Positions 38,380-46,683 of a stretch of DNA of 64,000 bases are shown here, piece by piece; the stretch's first letter is position 1, and the number at the start of each line of letters is the position of its first letter. This stretch comes from Sulfurovum sp. Lineage in GTDB: Bacteria > Campylobacterota > Campylobacteria > Campylobacterales > Sulfurovaceae. Both the position numbers and the translations under genes were made by a program. The notes under the pieces were generated by a model. That model saw only the letters and a list, made by a program, of their open reading frames with translations. It was not told the origin of the DNA and searched no databases. The stretch is taken from NCBI GenBank assembly GCA_027068435.1, contig JAMOTA010000044.1, positions 31,645-95,644 on the forward strand, read 5' to 3'.

Positions 38380-39130
38380 AAAGTGTGCCACCCACATGAT
38401 TTTTGTCTATAAGATAAGAGTGTATATCTTTTAAGTTAAAACCACTTGCTAAAAACATCTCTTTTCCGTGTTTCATTAAAAAATCTGCTGATTGTAGTTT
38501 TGTTACTATGCCACCTGTTGCAAAGTCATTATTGGGTGTATGTTCAGCATTTAGCTCTTCATCTAAAATAGTAGTAACCACTGCTCTTCTTTTAGCATCA
38601 TCATATCTGTTAGGATCTTTATCATAAAAAGCATCAATATCAGAGAGTATCACAAGAAGTTCTGCATCAAAATGGTGTGCAACGTGTGCAGAGAGTCTGT
38701 CATTATCACCAAAAACTAGCTCCTCTACACTGACTGTATCATTTTCATTGATAATAGGAACTACTCCATTTTTAAGCAGTGTATCTATCGCTACTTTTGC
38801 ATGTCTAATATGCTTAGGAGAGTTAAAAACATCTGCACTAAATAGTACTTGAGAGCAAAGAACATCAAAGATAGCAAACTTCTCTTGATACATTTTAAGC
38901 AAAAAAGGTTGCCCTATGGCAGCTAATGCTTGTCTATTATCAAGAATTGCTCTATCTAGTGGTAACTGTGTAAACCCAGCAGCAACAGCTCCTGAACTTA
39001 CCAATATCACTTCATACTCATGAGATTTAAGTTTCACTATGAGTTGAACAAGAGCTAACATACGTTTTTTAGCTATCTCACCATCTTGTGTTAAGACATG
39101 AGAACCCACTTTGATTACTACTCTTTTCAT
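38363..39130 (-). CDS. proB: Glutamate 5-kinase, without PUA domain
   Basis: 255 residues of the amino-acid kinase fold, catalysing the first step of proline synthesis. Motifs are [10 protein letters not shown] at the start, [19 protein letters not shown] and [11 protein letters not shown], and [13 protein letters not shown] near the end. The C-terminal PUA domain of E. coli ProB is absent, a form common in this phylum. It follows obgE by eight bases on the same strand. Confidence 0.95.
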   Translation of the reverse strand: MKRVVIKVGSHVLTQDGEIAKKRMLALVQLIVKLKSHEYEVILVSSGAVAAGFTQLPLDRAILDNRQALAAIGQPFLLKMYQEKFAIFDVLCSQVLFSADVFNSPKHIRHAKVAIDTLLKNGVVPIINENDTVSVEELVFGDNDRLSAHVAHHFDAELLVILSDIDAFYDKDPNRYDDAKRRAVVTTILDEELNAEHTPNNDFATGGIVTKLQSADFLMKHGKEMFLASGFNLKDIHSYLIDKNHVGGTLFRNPS

Positions 39131-39138
39131 ACTATTTC

Positions 39139-40251
39139 CTATGCTTCGTTTTCTTCTTCAACATTTTTAACAAAAGTACCTAAAGCATAACGTAAAGCTT
39201 CTGTATTGATATGTGCAACAGAAGAGATAGGAAGTACAAAAAGTGGTGCTTTTTCTGGTAGAGATATACCAAAATCTGTCTTGAACCCATAACTAATGTA
39301 TTTGCTATCTGCTTTAAACTGTTTAAGTGTAGTATTAGCTTCTAAATTAATGTCATTTAAAAAGTTTTCTGTTAATACATTGACTTCATCAACTGAAAGT
39401 GCATCTATCTTAGTAATAGCTACTACATGTTTTCTTGTTGCAAGTGTTTCAGAATAACGCTCTAGCTCTACTAGCAATGTTTCATACTGATATTTCATCT
39501 CTCTATAGTTTGCAGCATCTATCATTAGCAGTAAAGTTTTTGTTCTCTCAATGTGCTTTAAGAACTCTAAACCTAAACCTCTACCATCACTTGCTCCCTC
39601 TATAATACCAGGTATATCTGCCATCATGTATGAATCAAAGTCACCCATATGAACTACACCAAGTTTAGGTGTTAATGTAGTAAATTCATAATTTGCAACT
39701 TGTGGTCGGGCATTTGAGAGTGTAGCTATGAGTGTAGATTTACCAACATTTGGGTAACCTACAAGCCCTACATCTGCTATAAGTTTCATCTCAAGTCTTA
39801 CCTCTTTAGTAATACCAGGTAAACCAGGCTGAGCATAAGTTGGTCTTTGGTTGGTAGAACTCTTATAGTGTAAGTTCCCTAAGCCACCCTTTCCACCCTC
39901 TAAAAACTCAATGACATCACCTTCATTTACTAAATCTAGGATCTCCTCACCTGTTTCTATATCTATAACTGTAGTTCCTGGAGGTACAGTAACTATAGTA
40001 TCTTGACCTTTACGACCATAACATTTACGTCCTTCTCCAGGGCGACCATTTTCTGCTTTAATGTGATGACGTCCACGAAGTGCTGAGAGTGTATCTGTGT
40101 TATTATCTACTTTAAAATAGACAGCACCACCACGTCCACCATCACCACCATCGGGTCCACCATTCGCAACAAATTTTTCTGTCCAAAAAGATATAGCTCC
40201 TGCTCCACCTTTTCCTGAACTAATTAGAAGTTCTACACTATCTACAAACAT
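39139..40251 (-). CDS. obgE: Obg-family GTPase
   Basis: 370 residues. The glycine-rich N-terminal Obg fold ([16 protein letters not shown], about 31-46) is followed by the G domain: GYPNVGKST at about 165-173, the G3 region [12 protein letters not shown] and the G4 TKID. Obg proteins bind the 50S subunit and link ribosome assembly to growth and stress. Location beside rpmA and rplU is classical. A minus-strand TATCAT box lies at 40290-40295. Confidence 0.97.
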   Translation of the reverse strand: MFVDSVELLISSGKGGAGAISFWTEKFVANGGPDGGDGGRGGAVYFKVDNNTDTLSALRGRHHIKAENGRPGEGRKCYGRKGQDTIVTVPPGTTVIDIETGEEILDLVNEGDVIEFLEGGKGGLGNLHYKSSTNQRPTYAQPGLPGITKEVRLEMKLIADVGLVGYPNVGKSTLIATLSNARPQVANYEFTTLTPKLGVVHMGDFDSYMMADIPGIIEGASDGRGLGLEFLKHIERTKTLLLMIDAANYREMKYQYETLLVELERYSETLATRKHVVAITKIDALSVDEVNVLTENFLNDINLEANTTLKQFKADSKYISYGFKTDFGISLPEKAPLFVLPISSVAHINTEALRYALGTFVKNVEEENEA

Positions 40252-40289
40252 ATTTAAACCTTTTAACTTATGAGAAACTGCTATCTGAC

Positions 40290-40348
40290 ATGATAACAGT
40301 CAATGAATTGTGAAATTATATCTAAATTAGGGAAATTATCGCTATAAT
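40290..40348. promoter_or_regulatory. Divergent promoter region between obgE and a small lipoprotein
   Basis: A minus-strand extended -10 (TGTTATCAT, box at 40290-40295) faces obgE and a plus-strand TATAAT at 40343-40348 faces the lipoprotein gene, which starts 33 bases later. Confidence 0.4.
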
Positions 40349-40380
40349 TTTTCCATCTATAAATAAATTGAAGGTTTTCT

Positions 40381-40665
40381 ATGAAAAAAATAAGCACTAC
40401 TATAATAATAGGTTCATTTTTACTCCTAAATGGGTGTGGTTCAGCAAAAATAACAGAAAAAGAGGGAGGCTACTATCATAATGCTATCTATTTTGGTCAA
40501 AATTTAGCACCACTTTATAAAAAAGGTGTGAGAGATGGTTGTACAACATCTAAAGGAGACTATGAAAAGTCACATGCACTGTTTAAAAATAGTAGTGAGT
40601 ATAATAATGGATGGTTTATGGGACGTAATAAATGTAGACATCTACTTGTAGTAGATAAAGATTAA
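40381..40665 (+). CDS. Small conserved lipoprotein
   Basis: 94 residues with a lipoprotein signal peptide and lipobox LNGC (Cys19). The mature part has two further cysteines in a regular pattern (GVRDGCTTSKGDY and GWFMGRNKCRH) that could form a disulfide. I do not recognise a named family. It has its own promoter and AAGG ribosome site, and stands alone between obgE and the ribosomal protein pair. Confidence 0.75.
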   Translation: MKKISTTIIIGSFLLLNGCGSAKITEKEGGYYHNAIYFGQNLAPLYKKGVRDGCTTSKGDYEKSHALFKNSSEYNNGWFMGRNKCRHLLVVDKD

Positions 40666-40678
40666 ATATAAGTTTGGT

Positions 40679-40700
40679 AAGTCCGAGAAGACTCGGACTT
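40679..40700. terminator. Hairpin between the lipoprotein gene and rpmA
   Basis: Perfect 9-base stem AAGTCCGAG / CTCGGACTT with a four-base loop, located between two convergent stops, so it can serve both strands. T-runs are weak on either side. Confidence 0.6.
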
Positions 40701-40707
40701 AGATGAA

Positions 40708-40962
40708 TTATGCAGGTACTACTGAAACTTTCTTCTGACTAGCAGTTCTGTTATCAAATTTTACTACACCTTCAACTAATGCAAATAGTGTATGATCTTT
40801 CCCCATACCTACTCCATTACCTGGATGAACTTTAGTTCCTCTTTGTCTGATGATAATGTTACCTGGGATAACTGCTTCACCACCAAATTTTTTAACGCCT
40901 AAACGACGTCCAGCTGAATCACGATTATTCTGAGTGGATCCTTGACCTTTCTTGTGTGCCAT
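40708..40962 (-). CDS. rpmA: 50S ribosomal protein L27
   Basis: 84 residues, full length. [20 protein letters not shown] is the conserved start; the flexible N-terminus reaches the peptidyl-transferase centre. There is no cleavable N-terminal extension of the Firmicutes type. It follows rplU by nine bases, forming the standard rplU-rpmA pair next to obgE. Confidence 0.98.
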   Translation of the reverse strand: MAHKKGQGSTQNNRDSAGRRLGVKKFGGEAVIPGNIIIRQRGTKVHPGNGVGMGKDHTLFALVEGVVKFDNRTASQKKVSVVPA

Positions 40963-40971
40963 ATCTTCTCC

Positions 40972-41277
40972 TTATCCTATTTTAGTAATTCTAACTCTAG
41001 TAAAGCTTCTTCTGAAACCTCTTTTAAGTTTTGAATCTTTTCTTCTTCTTTTTTTGTAGATGATAACTTTTTTATCTCTACCTTCATTGACTACTTCACC
41101 CTTAACAACAGCACCCTCTACGAATGGAGTACCTACAGATAATTCACCATTGTCTATTGCTAGAACTTCTTTGAATTCTACTGCTGCTTTTGGCTCAAGA
41201 CTCATGTTGTCAAAAGAGATAATATCACCCTCTTGAACTTTAAATTGTTGACCACTTGCTTTAATGATTGCGTACAT
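40972..41277 (-). CDS. rplU: 50S ribosomal protein L21
   Basis: 101 residues: [18 protein letters not shown] at the start and the C-terminal [20 protein letters not shown] in two basic patches that bind 23S rRNA. It leads the rplU-rpmA pair. A minus-strand TATAAT lies at 41318-41323, giving a leader of about 35 bases. Confidence 0.98.
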   Translation of the reverse strand: MYAIIKASGQQFKVQEGDIISFDNMSLEPKAAVEFKEVLAIDNGELSVGTPFVEGAVVKGEVVNEGRDKKVIIYKKRRRKDSKLKRGFRRSFTRVRITKIG

Positions 41278-41317
41278 TGCAAACCCTTTATTCTATATTG
41301 TCTTAAAAAAGTTCGTG

Positions 41318-41323
41318 ATTATA
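41318..41323 (-). promoter_or_regulatory. Probable rplU-rpmA -10 box
   Basis: Minus-strand GGGTATAATC, 41 bases upstream of the rplU ATG. Confidence 0.5.
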
Positions 41324-41363
41324 CCCAAACTATATTTAATATATTGTTAAAGTTAATTAAATA

Positions 41364-41756
41364 TTAACCAAAATCTTTATTTGCATCTGCAATAGCGATA
41401 CAATCTATCTCTATTTTAACATCTTTTGGTAAGCTACGTACAGCAACAGTACTTCTCACTGGCTTGTGTGTACCAAAATAGTGTGAATAGATTGCATTCA
41501 CTTTATCAAAATCACGCATATCTTCTAAATATATCGTTGTTTTGATGACATCATTAAAGTGAGCACCTGACGCTTCAAGTACATAGAAAAGATTTTTCAT
41601 CACTTGATGTGTCTGTCCTTCTACATCAGCAGCTGCTAACTCACCATTAGGTAAAAAACCTATCTGCCCTGATGTATATACCAAACCATTCACAACTACT
41701 GATTGTGAATAAGGTCCTATTGCTTGTGGTGCTTCTTTAGTTGAGATAAATTTCAT
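41364..41756 (-). CDS. ridA: RidA-family reactive enamine/imine deaminase
   Basis: 130 residues of the YjgF/YER057c/UK114 family. GPYSQSVVVNGLVYTSGQIG near the start, Arg101 in KPVRSTVAVRSLP, and the C-terminal DVKIEIDCIAIA match the RidA subgroup, which hydrolyses 2-aminoacrylate and related imines made by PLP enzymes. It forms a run with a lipoprotein and a ThiF-like gene on the minus strand. Cys123 in the IEIDCIAI strand is at the usual site. Confidence 0.94.
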   Translation of the reverse strand: MKFISTKEAPQAIGPYSQSVVVNGLVYTSGQIGFLPNGELAAADVEGQTHQVMKNLFYVLEASGAHFNDVIKTTIYLEDMRDFDKVNAIYSHYFGTHKPVRSTVAVRSLPKDVKIEIDCIAIADANKDFG

Positions 41757-41768
41757 TTGTCTTCTCCT

Positions 41769-42110
41769 TTATTTTGTATTTCTCTCATAAAATATATATG
41801 ATGTAGAGTAATCTGAAAACTCAAAATAGACTTTCTTCTCTCCTGCATCTTTTGTACCATTAAAGTTTATATCATCAATACCATATCCATAACGGTATGG
41901 TCTCATTTTACTATCATTCGTTCCATACGCTGTTGAGACTTTATCTATCTCTATAAACTTATGTACTAACTTGTCTCCTGCGTAGATATCTAAAACTCCA
42001 TTAGTACCTGTCCAGTTTTGTAATGAACGGCTAAGGCTGTTTTGTGTCTCTTGTGTACAACCTGTCATAAGCAGTACTATGGCTGAAAAAAGTAATATTT
42101 TTATTTTCAT
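41769..42110 (-). CDS. Small lipoprotein, unknown function
   Basis: 113 residues with lipobox MTGC (Cys18). The mature part contains YGIDDINFNGTKDAGEKKVY, which looks like an acidic calcium-type loop, and ends in aromatic strands (YFEFSDYSTSYIFYE). No family recognised. It is 12 bases from ridA and 44 from the ThiF-like gene on the same strand. Confidence 0.7.
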   Translation of the reverse strand: MKIKILLFSAIVLLMTGCTQETQNSLSRSLQNWTGTNGVLDIYAGDKLVHKFIEIDKVSTAYGTNDSKMRPYRYGYGIDDINFNGTKDAGEKKVYFEFSDYSTSYIFYERNTK

Positions 42111-42154
42111 GATAAATCCTTTCTATATTTTATAATTTTGTGATTGTAACACTA

Positions 42155-42829
42155 TTATGCTGTAGGCATTCCAAACTTTTGAGTAATCAGTTCACCTTCT
42201 TCACTAAAGTAAAGGTAGGAGAGTTTATCTTTAACTACACTAAGTCCAGCAAGATAACGCAGTGCCATATTTGCTTGAAGCGAACCTAGATGCATAACAA
42301 TAGGGGCAGCTATACCCTCTGGTTTATGGTCTGAGAGATTAAAGACTTGAAAAGATGCTTTATCAAAAAAACAGACTTGCCCATTAAACGCTTCTACACT
42401 AGCATAAATCCAAGGTGTTTTTTGTTCTTTAGCATAGGCATCTATCTCACCTCTAACAGGTAAGTTATCTGTCGCATCTAAGATAATATCATACTGATGT
42501 CTTAACTTCTTAAAGCTAGTAAAGTCCATATCATACGCATTTACTTTTACAAAAGGATTTTTAGCCTCTATAAGCTTGGCAACTACTTTTGCTTTGTTAT
42601 TCTCTTCATCTTGAAGTGTAAATGCTATTTGTCTATGTATATTATGATGTGAAACGGTATCAAAATCTACTATGTCTATGTGACCGATACCAGATGTTCC
42701 AAGAGCCATAGCAAGAGTACACCCTAAACCACCTGCTCCTATAATTACTATTTTCTTACTCTCTAAGGAGTGTTGTCTCTCTTCTCCCCAAAGTTGAATC
42801 TGTCTTTTAAAATACGCTTCTTGTTTCAT
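42155..42829 (-). CDS. ThiF/MoeB/HesA-family adenylyltransferase
   Basis: 224 residues of the E1-like fold. The nucleotide-binding IIGAGGLGCTLAMALG is at about 29-44, DFDTVSHHNIHRQIAF carries the conserved Asp and Arg, and DATDNLPVRGEID is the third motif. The two CxxC zinc motifs of MoeB are absent, and there is no obvious catalytic cysteine after the third motif; the protein is also short. It may adenylate a ubiquitin-like sulfur carrier, but the partner is not in the window. It lies 17 bases downstream of the nitrilase-fold gene. Confidence 0.85.
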   Translation of the reverse strand: MKQEAYFKRQIQLWGEERQHSLESKKIVIIGAGGLGCTLAMALGTSGIGHIDIVDFDTVSHHNIHRQIAFTLQDEENNKAKVVAKLIEAKNPFVKVNAYDMDFTSFKKLRHQYDIILDATDNLPVRGEIDAYAKEQKTPWIYASVEAFNGQVCFFDKASFQVFNLSDHKPEGIAAPIVMHLGSLQANMALRYLAGLSVVKDKLSYLYFSEEGELITQKFGMPTA

Positions 42830-42846
42830 ACTAGTTTTTTCTCATG

Positions 42847-43656
42847 CTATGTTCTACTTCTTAACTCTTTTTCAAAAGCCCATCTTTTTCGATGTTCTAA
42901 AACTTCTGATTTATCTATAACTTCTATGAGCATGGACTCTTTATCTTCAAGCATCATCTCTACTTCACCCTCAGGTGAAACTAACATAGTATCTCCATAA
43001 AATTTCCACTGTACTTCATCGTCACTGTACTCACCTAAACGGTTTGCTCGTAAGATAAAACAACCATGTAAAAAAGCCTTTGTCTTGATAATCTCTCTCC
43101 AACGGTTATGAGAGCCAAAAGTAGATGCAGTAGGAAGCAGAACCAAATCTATCTTTTTCTCTGTAACTGTTTGCCAAAAATAGTCAAAATGAAGTTCAAA
43201 ACCAGCCATAACTAGTACTCTAAACCCTTTAAGGGTAAACATCATTGGCTCTTTTAATGGGGCAACTTCATTGGCAAAAAACTTTTTCTCATTCCAGTGA
43301 GAATAAGGAAGAAGTATCTGCTGTTCATAGTAGCTTACACTTTTAGCTGTAATTTTAGCTATAGTTTTATGGTAACCATCTTTTTTAATCTGTATAATAG
43401 GTGCAATAAAAATGATACTGTACTTTTCTGCAAGACTTTTAAGCAACTCTATGTGTTTACGACTCTGCTCTTTTACCATGTTAGTAGCCATCGTAGCAAA
43501 CTCTTTAAAAAAGTGATTAAGAACGTACTCTCCAAGAAGCATAACATCAGCATCTCTAGCATGTGCTTGTTTCAAATAAAACTCAAGTCTAGTAGCATTC
43601 ATTCCTAAAGTAGGAAGCTGTAAAGCAGCAACGACTAGTTGCTTGGTACTAGACAT
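42847..43656 (-). CDS. Nitrilase-superfamily protein lacking the catalytic cysteine
   Basis: 269 residues with the carbon-nitrogen hydrolase fold: AALQLPTLGMNATRLEFYLKQ at the start and Glu43 in MLLGEYVLNHF. At the nucleophile position, where the family has CYELRF or similar, the sequence reads GFELHF with Gly152, one base from a cysteine codon. The lysine strand reads SYYEQQILLPYSHWNE, and the usual Lys appears to be Gln. If so, two of three catalytic residues are missing and the protein is a pseudoenzyme. It is otherwise intact and lies one base from xseB. Confidence 0.82.
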   Translation of the reverse strand: MSSTKQLVVAALQLPTLGMNATRLEFYLKQAHARDADVMLLGEYVLNHFFKEFATMATNMVKEQSRKHIELLKSLAEKYSIIFIAPIIQIKKDGYHKTIAKITAKSVSYYEQQILLPYSHWNEKKFFANEVAPLKEPMMFTLKGFRVLVMAGFELHFDYFWQTVTEKKIDLVLLPTASTFGSHNRWREIIKTKAFLHGCFILRANRLGEYSDDEVQWKFYGDTMLVSPEGEVEMMLEDKESMLIEVIDKSEVLEHRKRWAFEKELRSRT

Positions 43657-43866
43657 CTATCTATCCTCTTCTACATTTTGATTGGCTTGTTCTATAACAG
43701 TGATTTTAACTTTTGCCTCTTCTATTAATCTTTGTGCCTCTTTAATGTTTGTAAGCCCCTCTTCATAAAGCTTAACAGACTCTTCAAGTGTTATCTCAGG
43801 ATTCATAAGCTTATCTAGTAAGCTTTTTGAGTATTCTAATTTCTCTTCAAATGTTTCATTTTTCAT
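43657..43866 (-). CDS. xseB: Exodeoxyribonuclease VII small subunit
   Basis: 69 residues, the normal length for this all-helical subunit. TFEEKLEYSKSLLDKLMNPE followed by ITLEESVKLYEEGL are the conserved blocks. The large subunit XseA is not in this window. It overlaps metX by four bases (ATGA) and is followed immediately by the nitrilase-fold gene, so it is probably coupled to both. Confidence 0.93.
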   Translation of the reverse strand: MKNETFEEKLEYSKSLLDKLMNPEITLEESVKLYEEGLTNIKEAQRLIEEAKVKITVIEQANQNVEEDR

Positions 43867-44957
43867 TTTAATACATCCTTGATATTATCTTCAAATTTTT
43901 CTAACTCTACTAAAAAAGCATCATGCCCATAGTTACTTTCTACTTCTAGGTACGTATAAGGCTGATCATTACGCTCCATCATCTTAGCAATATGTTCCAT
44001 CTCCGAAGGAAAGAAAAGGTAATCAGAAGTAAAACTTATAAGATGTACCTTAGCTTTAATACGTAAAATAGCCTCATGTAGTGAGTCATACCCACGCGTA
44101 AGGTTAAAGGTATTAATCGCTTTGACTATATATAGATAAGAGAGTGGGTCAAAAATACGCGAGAAGTTATTGGTATTATATTCCATATATCTCTCTACTT
44201 CATAACGTCCAAAAAGCTCAAAGAGTCCATCATTATTGACATAGTTACGTCCAAACTTGTCATCCATTGAGTCAGGAGAGAGGTAAGAGATATGCCCTGC
44301 AATCCGCCCAATAGCTAAACCATCTAGCCCCTCTTCTTTAAACGCATCTTTTTCATAGTTACCATTCATAAAACGTGGGTCACGGCGTATGGCTTCCATA
44401 GCTACTTTGTTAAAAGAGATTGTCCAAGGTCTAGTAGCGTAAGTTGCAGCTAAGGAGATAATGTCATCTGCTAAATTAGGATAATCAATAGCAAACTGTA
44501 GTGCCTGCATACCACCCATTGAACCACCAATAATAGCACGCAGATGGTAGATACCTAGTTGAGAGAGCAGTTGCATTTGCGCTCTAACCATATCTTTAAC
44601 AGTCACGACAGGAAACCTAAGTCTATAAGGCATTTCACTAGGGTAGTTGTTACTCATAGGTCCTGTACTTCCAAAGCAAGAGCCTAGTACATTGGTACAG
44701 ATAACAAAATACTTTGTAGTATCTACAGCCTTACCATCACCAATAAGTCCATCCCACCACCCTGCTTTTCTCTCACCCTCATACACACCTGCTGCATGAT
44801 GAGAACCACTTAAGGCATGGCAAACTAAAACCACATTACTCTTCTCTTCGTTGAGCTTGCCGTATGTCTCATAGGCTAACTCATAAGGTTCTAAAATACG
44901 CCCACTCTCTAAATACAGAGGACTACTAAAATGTGCTATTTTGGTTTCGATTTTCAT
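43863..44957 (-). CDS. metX: Homoserine O-acetyltransferase
   Basis: 364 residues of the alpha/beta-hydrolase acyltransferase family, acetylating homoserine for methionine synthesis. ALSGSHHAAG, the nucleophile elbow GGSMGG (Ser146), a late FTSDYLFFP aspartate and YGHDAFL histidine complete the triad. Its product is the substrate of MetY, encoded just upstream at 45370-46629, though 412 bases with an RNA-like locus lie between. A minus-strand TAAAAT box at 44989-44994 suggests its own promoter. Confidence 0.95.
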   Translation of the reverse strand: MKIETKIAHFSSPLYLESGRILEPYELAYETYGKLNEEKSNVVLVCHALSGSHHAAGVYEGERKAGWWDGLIGDGKAVDTTKYFVICTNVLGSCFGSTGPMSNNYPSEMPYRLRFPVVTVKDMVRAQMQLLSQLGIYHLRAIIGGSMGGMQALQFAIDYPNLADDIISLAATYATRPWTISFNKVAMEAIRRDPRFMNGNYEKDAFKEEGLDGLAIGRIAGHISYLSPDSMDDKFGRNYVNNDGLFELFGRYEVERYMEYNTNNFSRIFDPLSYLYIVKAINTFNLTRGYDSLHEAILRIKAKVHLISFTSDYLFFPSEMEHIAKMMERNDQPYTYLEVESNYGHDAFLVELEKFEDNIKDVLK

Positions 44958-44988
44958 TGGATACTTTTATCTTAAATTTAATTGTAGT

Positions 44989-44994
44989 ATTTTA
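44989..44994 (-). promoter_or_regulatory. Probable metX -10 box
   Basis: Extended form TGATAAAAT on the minus strand, 32 bases upstream of the metX ATG. Confidence 0.45.
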
Positions 44995-45103
44995 TCATAT
45001 TTAAACTTTGTAGGTAGATGTAAGGAGACAACAGCAATAAATTTTATCCCACATAAAAATATTACAATTTGACATACTTTTGGGTTAATTTAAAGTAATA
45101 AGA

Positions 45104-45109
45104 TATAAT
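45104..45109 (+). promoter_or_regulatory. Possible -10 box of the type I toxin transcript
   Basis: TATAAT on the plus strand. A start about seven bases later would place the RNA 5' end at about 45116-45117, exactly where the long-range pairing with the 3' region begins (45117-45125 with 45294-45302). Confidence 0.5.
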
Positions 45110-45195
45110 TCATTACATCAGTTGGCGATTATTTATGGATGTGCATTGTGAAGGAGAAGGTGGGACAGGGTCAGCCTCTAATAAAGGATATAGCA

Positions 45196-45258
45196 ATGTT
45201 TCGAATCATGATAATTGTTATTCTTTTGCTACTTATCATAGTAACAAAAGCGTATTAA
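45196..45258 (+). CDS. Ibs-like hydrophobic peptide, candidate type I toxin
   Basis: A 20-residue peptide MFRIMIIVILLLLIIVTKAY: a short basic start, one membrane-spanning hydrophobic stretch and an AY end, the plan of E. coli Ibs toxins (18-19 residues). AAAGGA ends eight bases before the ATG. It is embedded in a structured RNA on the strand opposite to metX and metY. On the minus strand a TATGAT box at 45235-45240 could start an antisense RNA covering the start region. Membrane-depolarising toxicity is inferred from the analogy; nothing here proves expression. Confidence 0.5.
   Translation: MFRIMIIVILLLLIIVTKAY
45235..45240 (-). promoter_or_regulatory. Possible -10 box for an antisense RNA
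   Basis: Minus-strand TATGAT inside the toxin-like ORF. Transcription from about 45228 leftwards would cover the start codon, the ribosome site and the 5' helix, as expected for a type I antitoxin RNA. Confidence 0.3.
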
Positions 45259-45339
45259 AAGCTAGTGAGAGAGTTGACGCTCTTTCACCTGTCCCAACTG
45301 ATGGTATTGTAACATAAAAATCTAAAATTAAAATCAATC

Positions 45340-45367
45340 TGTAGGGTGCGTAATCACGCACCCTACA
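45340..45367. terminator. Strong two-way hairpin at the metY end
   Basis: Perfect 12-base stem TGTAGGGTGCGT / ACGCACCCTACA with loop AATC, immediately next to the metY stop. TTTT follows on the plus strand and a T-rich stretch on the minus strand, so it can end both metY and the toxin-like RNA. Confidence 0.8.
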
Positions 45368-45369
45368 TT

Positions 45370-46629
45370 TTAGCCTAATGCTTTAGTTAAATCATCTATC
45401 AAATCTTGTGTATCTTCTATGCCTACACTTAGTCTCACAAGTCCTCCAGGTACTCCAGCATCTATAAGCTCTTGTGCTGAGAGTTGTTGATGCGTGGTAC
45501 TTGCAGGGTGAGTAATGATAGATTTGCTATCACCGATATTGACAACTAAAGAAAATATATCTGTACTGTCTGCTATCTTCTGTGCTGTCTCTTTGTCCTC
45601 AACTTCAAAAGAGAGTAACCCAGAGTGTCCACCTTTAAAGTATTTTTGACCTAATTCATAGTTCACATCAGACTTTAACCCTGGGTAGTTTACTTTAGCA
45701 ACTTTAGGATGAGCTTCAAGAAATTCTGCTATTGCCAATGCAGAACTTGAGTGTTGCTTCATACGTAATGGCAGAGTCTCTATCCCTTGAATGTATAACC
45801 ATGAGTTAAATGGTGAAGGTGCAGCACCCAAATCACGTAAAAGTGCAAGTCTAACTCTTAGTGTAAACAGAGGCAGAGGTAACTCACTATAGATAAGTCC
45901 ATGATAACTCTCATCTGGCTCATTAAAGTGTGCATAACGTGCATTACCTTTAATCTTCTCAACTAAGTTATGACGCTCAACTATCACACCACCAATAGCT
46001 AGTCCTTGCCCTGTTGTATATTTACTAGCACTATGTACAGTAATATCTACACCATACTCAAACGGCTTACATAAGATAGGCGTTGCTACGGTATTGTCTA
46101 CACAAGTTAAGATATTATGCTTATTAGCTATTGCTACGATAGCATCAAAATCTGCTACGTCTATGCTAGGGTTTGTGATACTCTCAAAAAGAATAATCTT
46201 TGTTCTATCATCTACAAGATTTTCTATTTCTGAGGGGTTACGTACATCAAAATAACGTGTCTCTATACCAAAACGTTTGATAGTATGTCCTGTGAGTGTA
46301 GTGGTTCCACCATAAACTTGCTTTGCTACGATAATGTTATCTCCCGCTTCTGCTACATTGGCGATGGCATAAAAAATAGCAGCCATACCAGAAGCCGTTC
46401 CTATAGCAGCAACTCCACCCTCTAAGGCTGCAAAACGCTTCTCAAATACATCAGTCGTTGGGTTCATTAATCTTGTATAGATATTGCCTAGCTCTTTGAG
46501 TGCAAAAAGATTTGCAGCATGTTCAGTATCTCTAAACTCATACGCTGTAGTCATATACAATGGAACTGCCATTGTTCCCATAGCATCTTTTTCATATCCA
46601 GCATGGATAGCTAAAGTCTGTTCATTCAT
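45370..46629 (-). CDS. metY: O-acetylhomoserine sulfhydrylase
   Basis: 419 residues, PLP-dependent Cys/Met-metabolism family. It makes homocysteine directly from O-acetylhomoserine and sulfide, fitting a sulfide-rich organism. NEQTLAIHAGYEKDAMGTMA at the start, SGMAAIFYAI, the PLP-lysine in SASKYTTGQG, and GVPGGLVRLSVGIED at the end are diagnostic. A minus-strand TATAAT is at 46660-46665. With MetX downstream it forms the direct sulfhydrylation route. Confidence 0.96.
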   Translation of the reverse strand: MNEQTLAIHAGYEKDAMGTMAVPLYMTTAYEFRDTEHAANLFALKELGNIYTRLMNPTTDVFEKRFAALEGGVAAIGTASGMAAIFYAIANVAEAGDNIIVAKQVYGGTTTLTGHTIKRFGIETRYFDVRNPSEIENLVDDRTKIILFESITNPSIDVADFDAIVAIANKHNILTCVDNTVATPILCKPFEYGVDITVHSASKYTTGQGLAIGGVIVERHNLVEKIKGNARYAHFNEPDESYHGLIYSELPLPLFTLRVRLALLRDLGAAPSPFNSWLYIQGIETLPLRMKQHSSSALAIAEFLEAHPKVAKVNYPGLKSDVNYELGQKYFKGGHSGLLSFEVEDKETAQKIADSTDIFSLVVNIGDSKSIITHPASTTHQQLSAQELIDAGVPGGLVRLSVGIEDTQDLIDDLTKALG

Positions 46630-46659
46630 TATATTTCCTTATTTAATTATATTAGTTAA

Positions 46660-46665
46660 ATTATA
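46660..46665 (-). promoter_or_regulatory. Probable metY -10 box
   Basis: Minus-strand GCTATAATTT, 31 bases upstream of the metY ATG. Confidence 0.45.
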
Positions 46666-46683
46666 GCTTGTGCTTGCTTGAAG

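Larger units (their letters stand above)
45117..45370 (+). ncRNA. Structured mRNA of a candidate type I toxin locus
   Basis: Proposed plus-strand transcript ending at the hairpin 45340-45367. Its 5' end ATCAGTTGG (45117-45125) pairs perfectly with CCAACTGAT (45294-45302), and GGGACAGG (45162-45169) with CCTGTCCC (45288-45295); the two helices share two bases, so they may alternate. The ribosome site and start codon (45187-45196) can pair with 45226-45237 inside the coding region, hiding the start. A 60-codon frame across it (45135-45317) has unlikely composition and no ribosome site. End-to-end pairing and a hidden start are known features of hok and AapA type I toxin mRNAs. Confidence 0.5.

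Noticed and set aside
45135..45317. A 60-codon open frame on the plus strand between metX and metY
   Set aside because: Its composition is unlike a real protein, it has no ribosome site, and its bases are better explained as paired RNA around a shorter, well-placed ORF in another frame.
44958..45369. A SAM or other methionine riboswitch upstream of metX
   Set aside because: Read on the minus strand I saw none of the conserved SAM-riboswitch core, and the best helices and promoter fit a plus-strand transcript. A covariance-model scan would decide.
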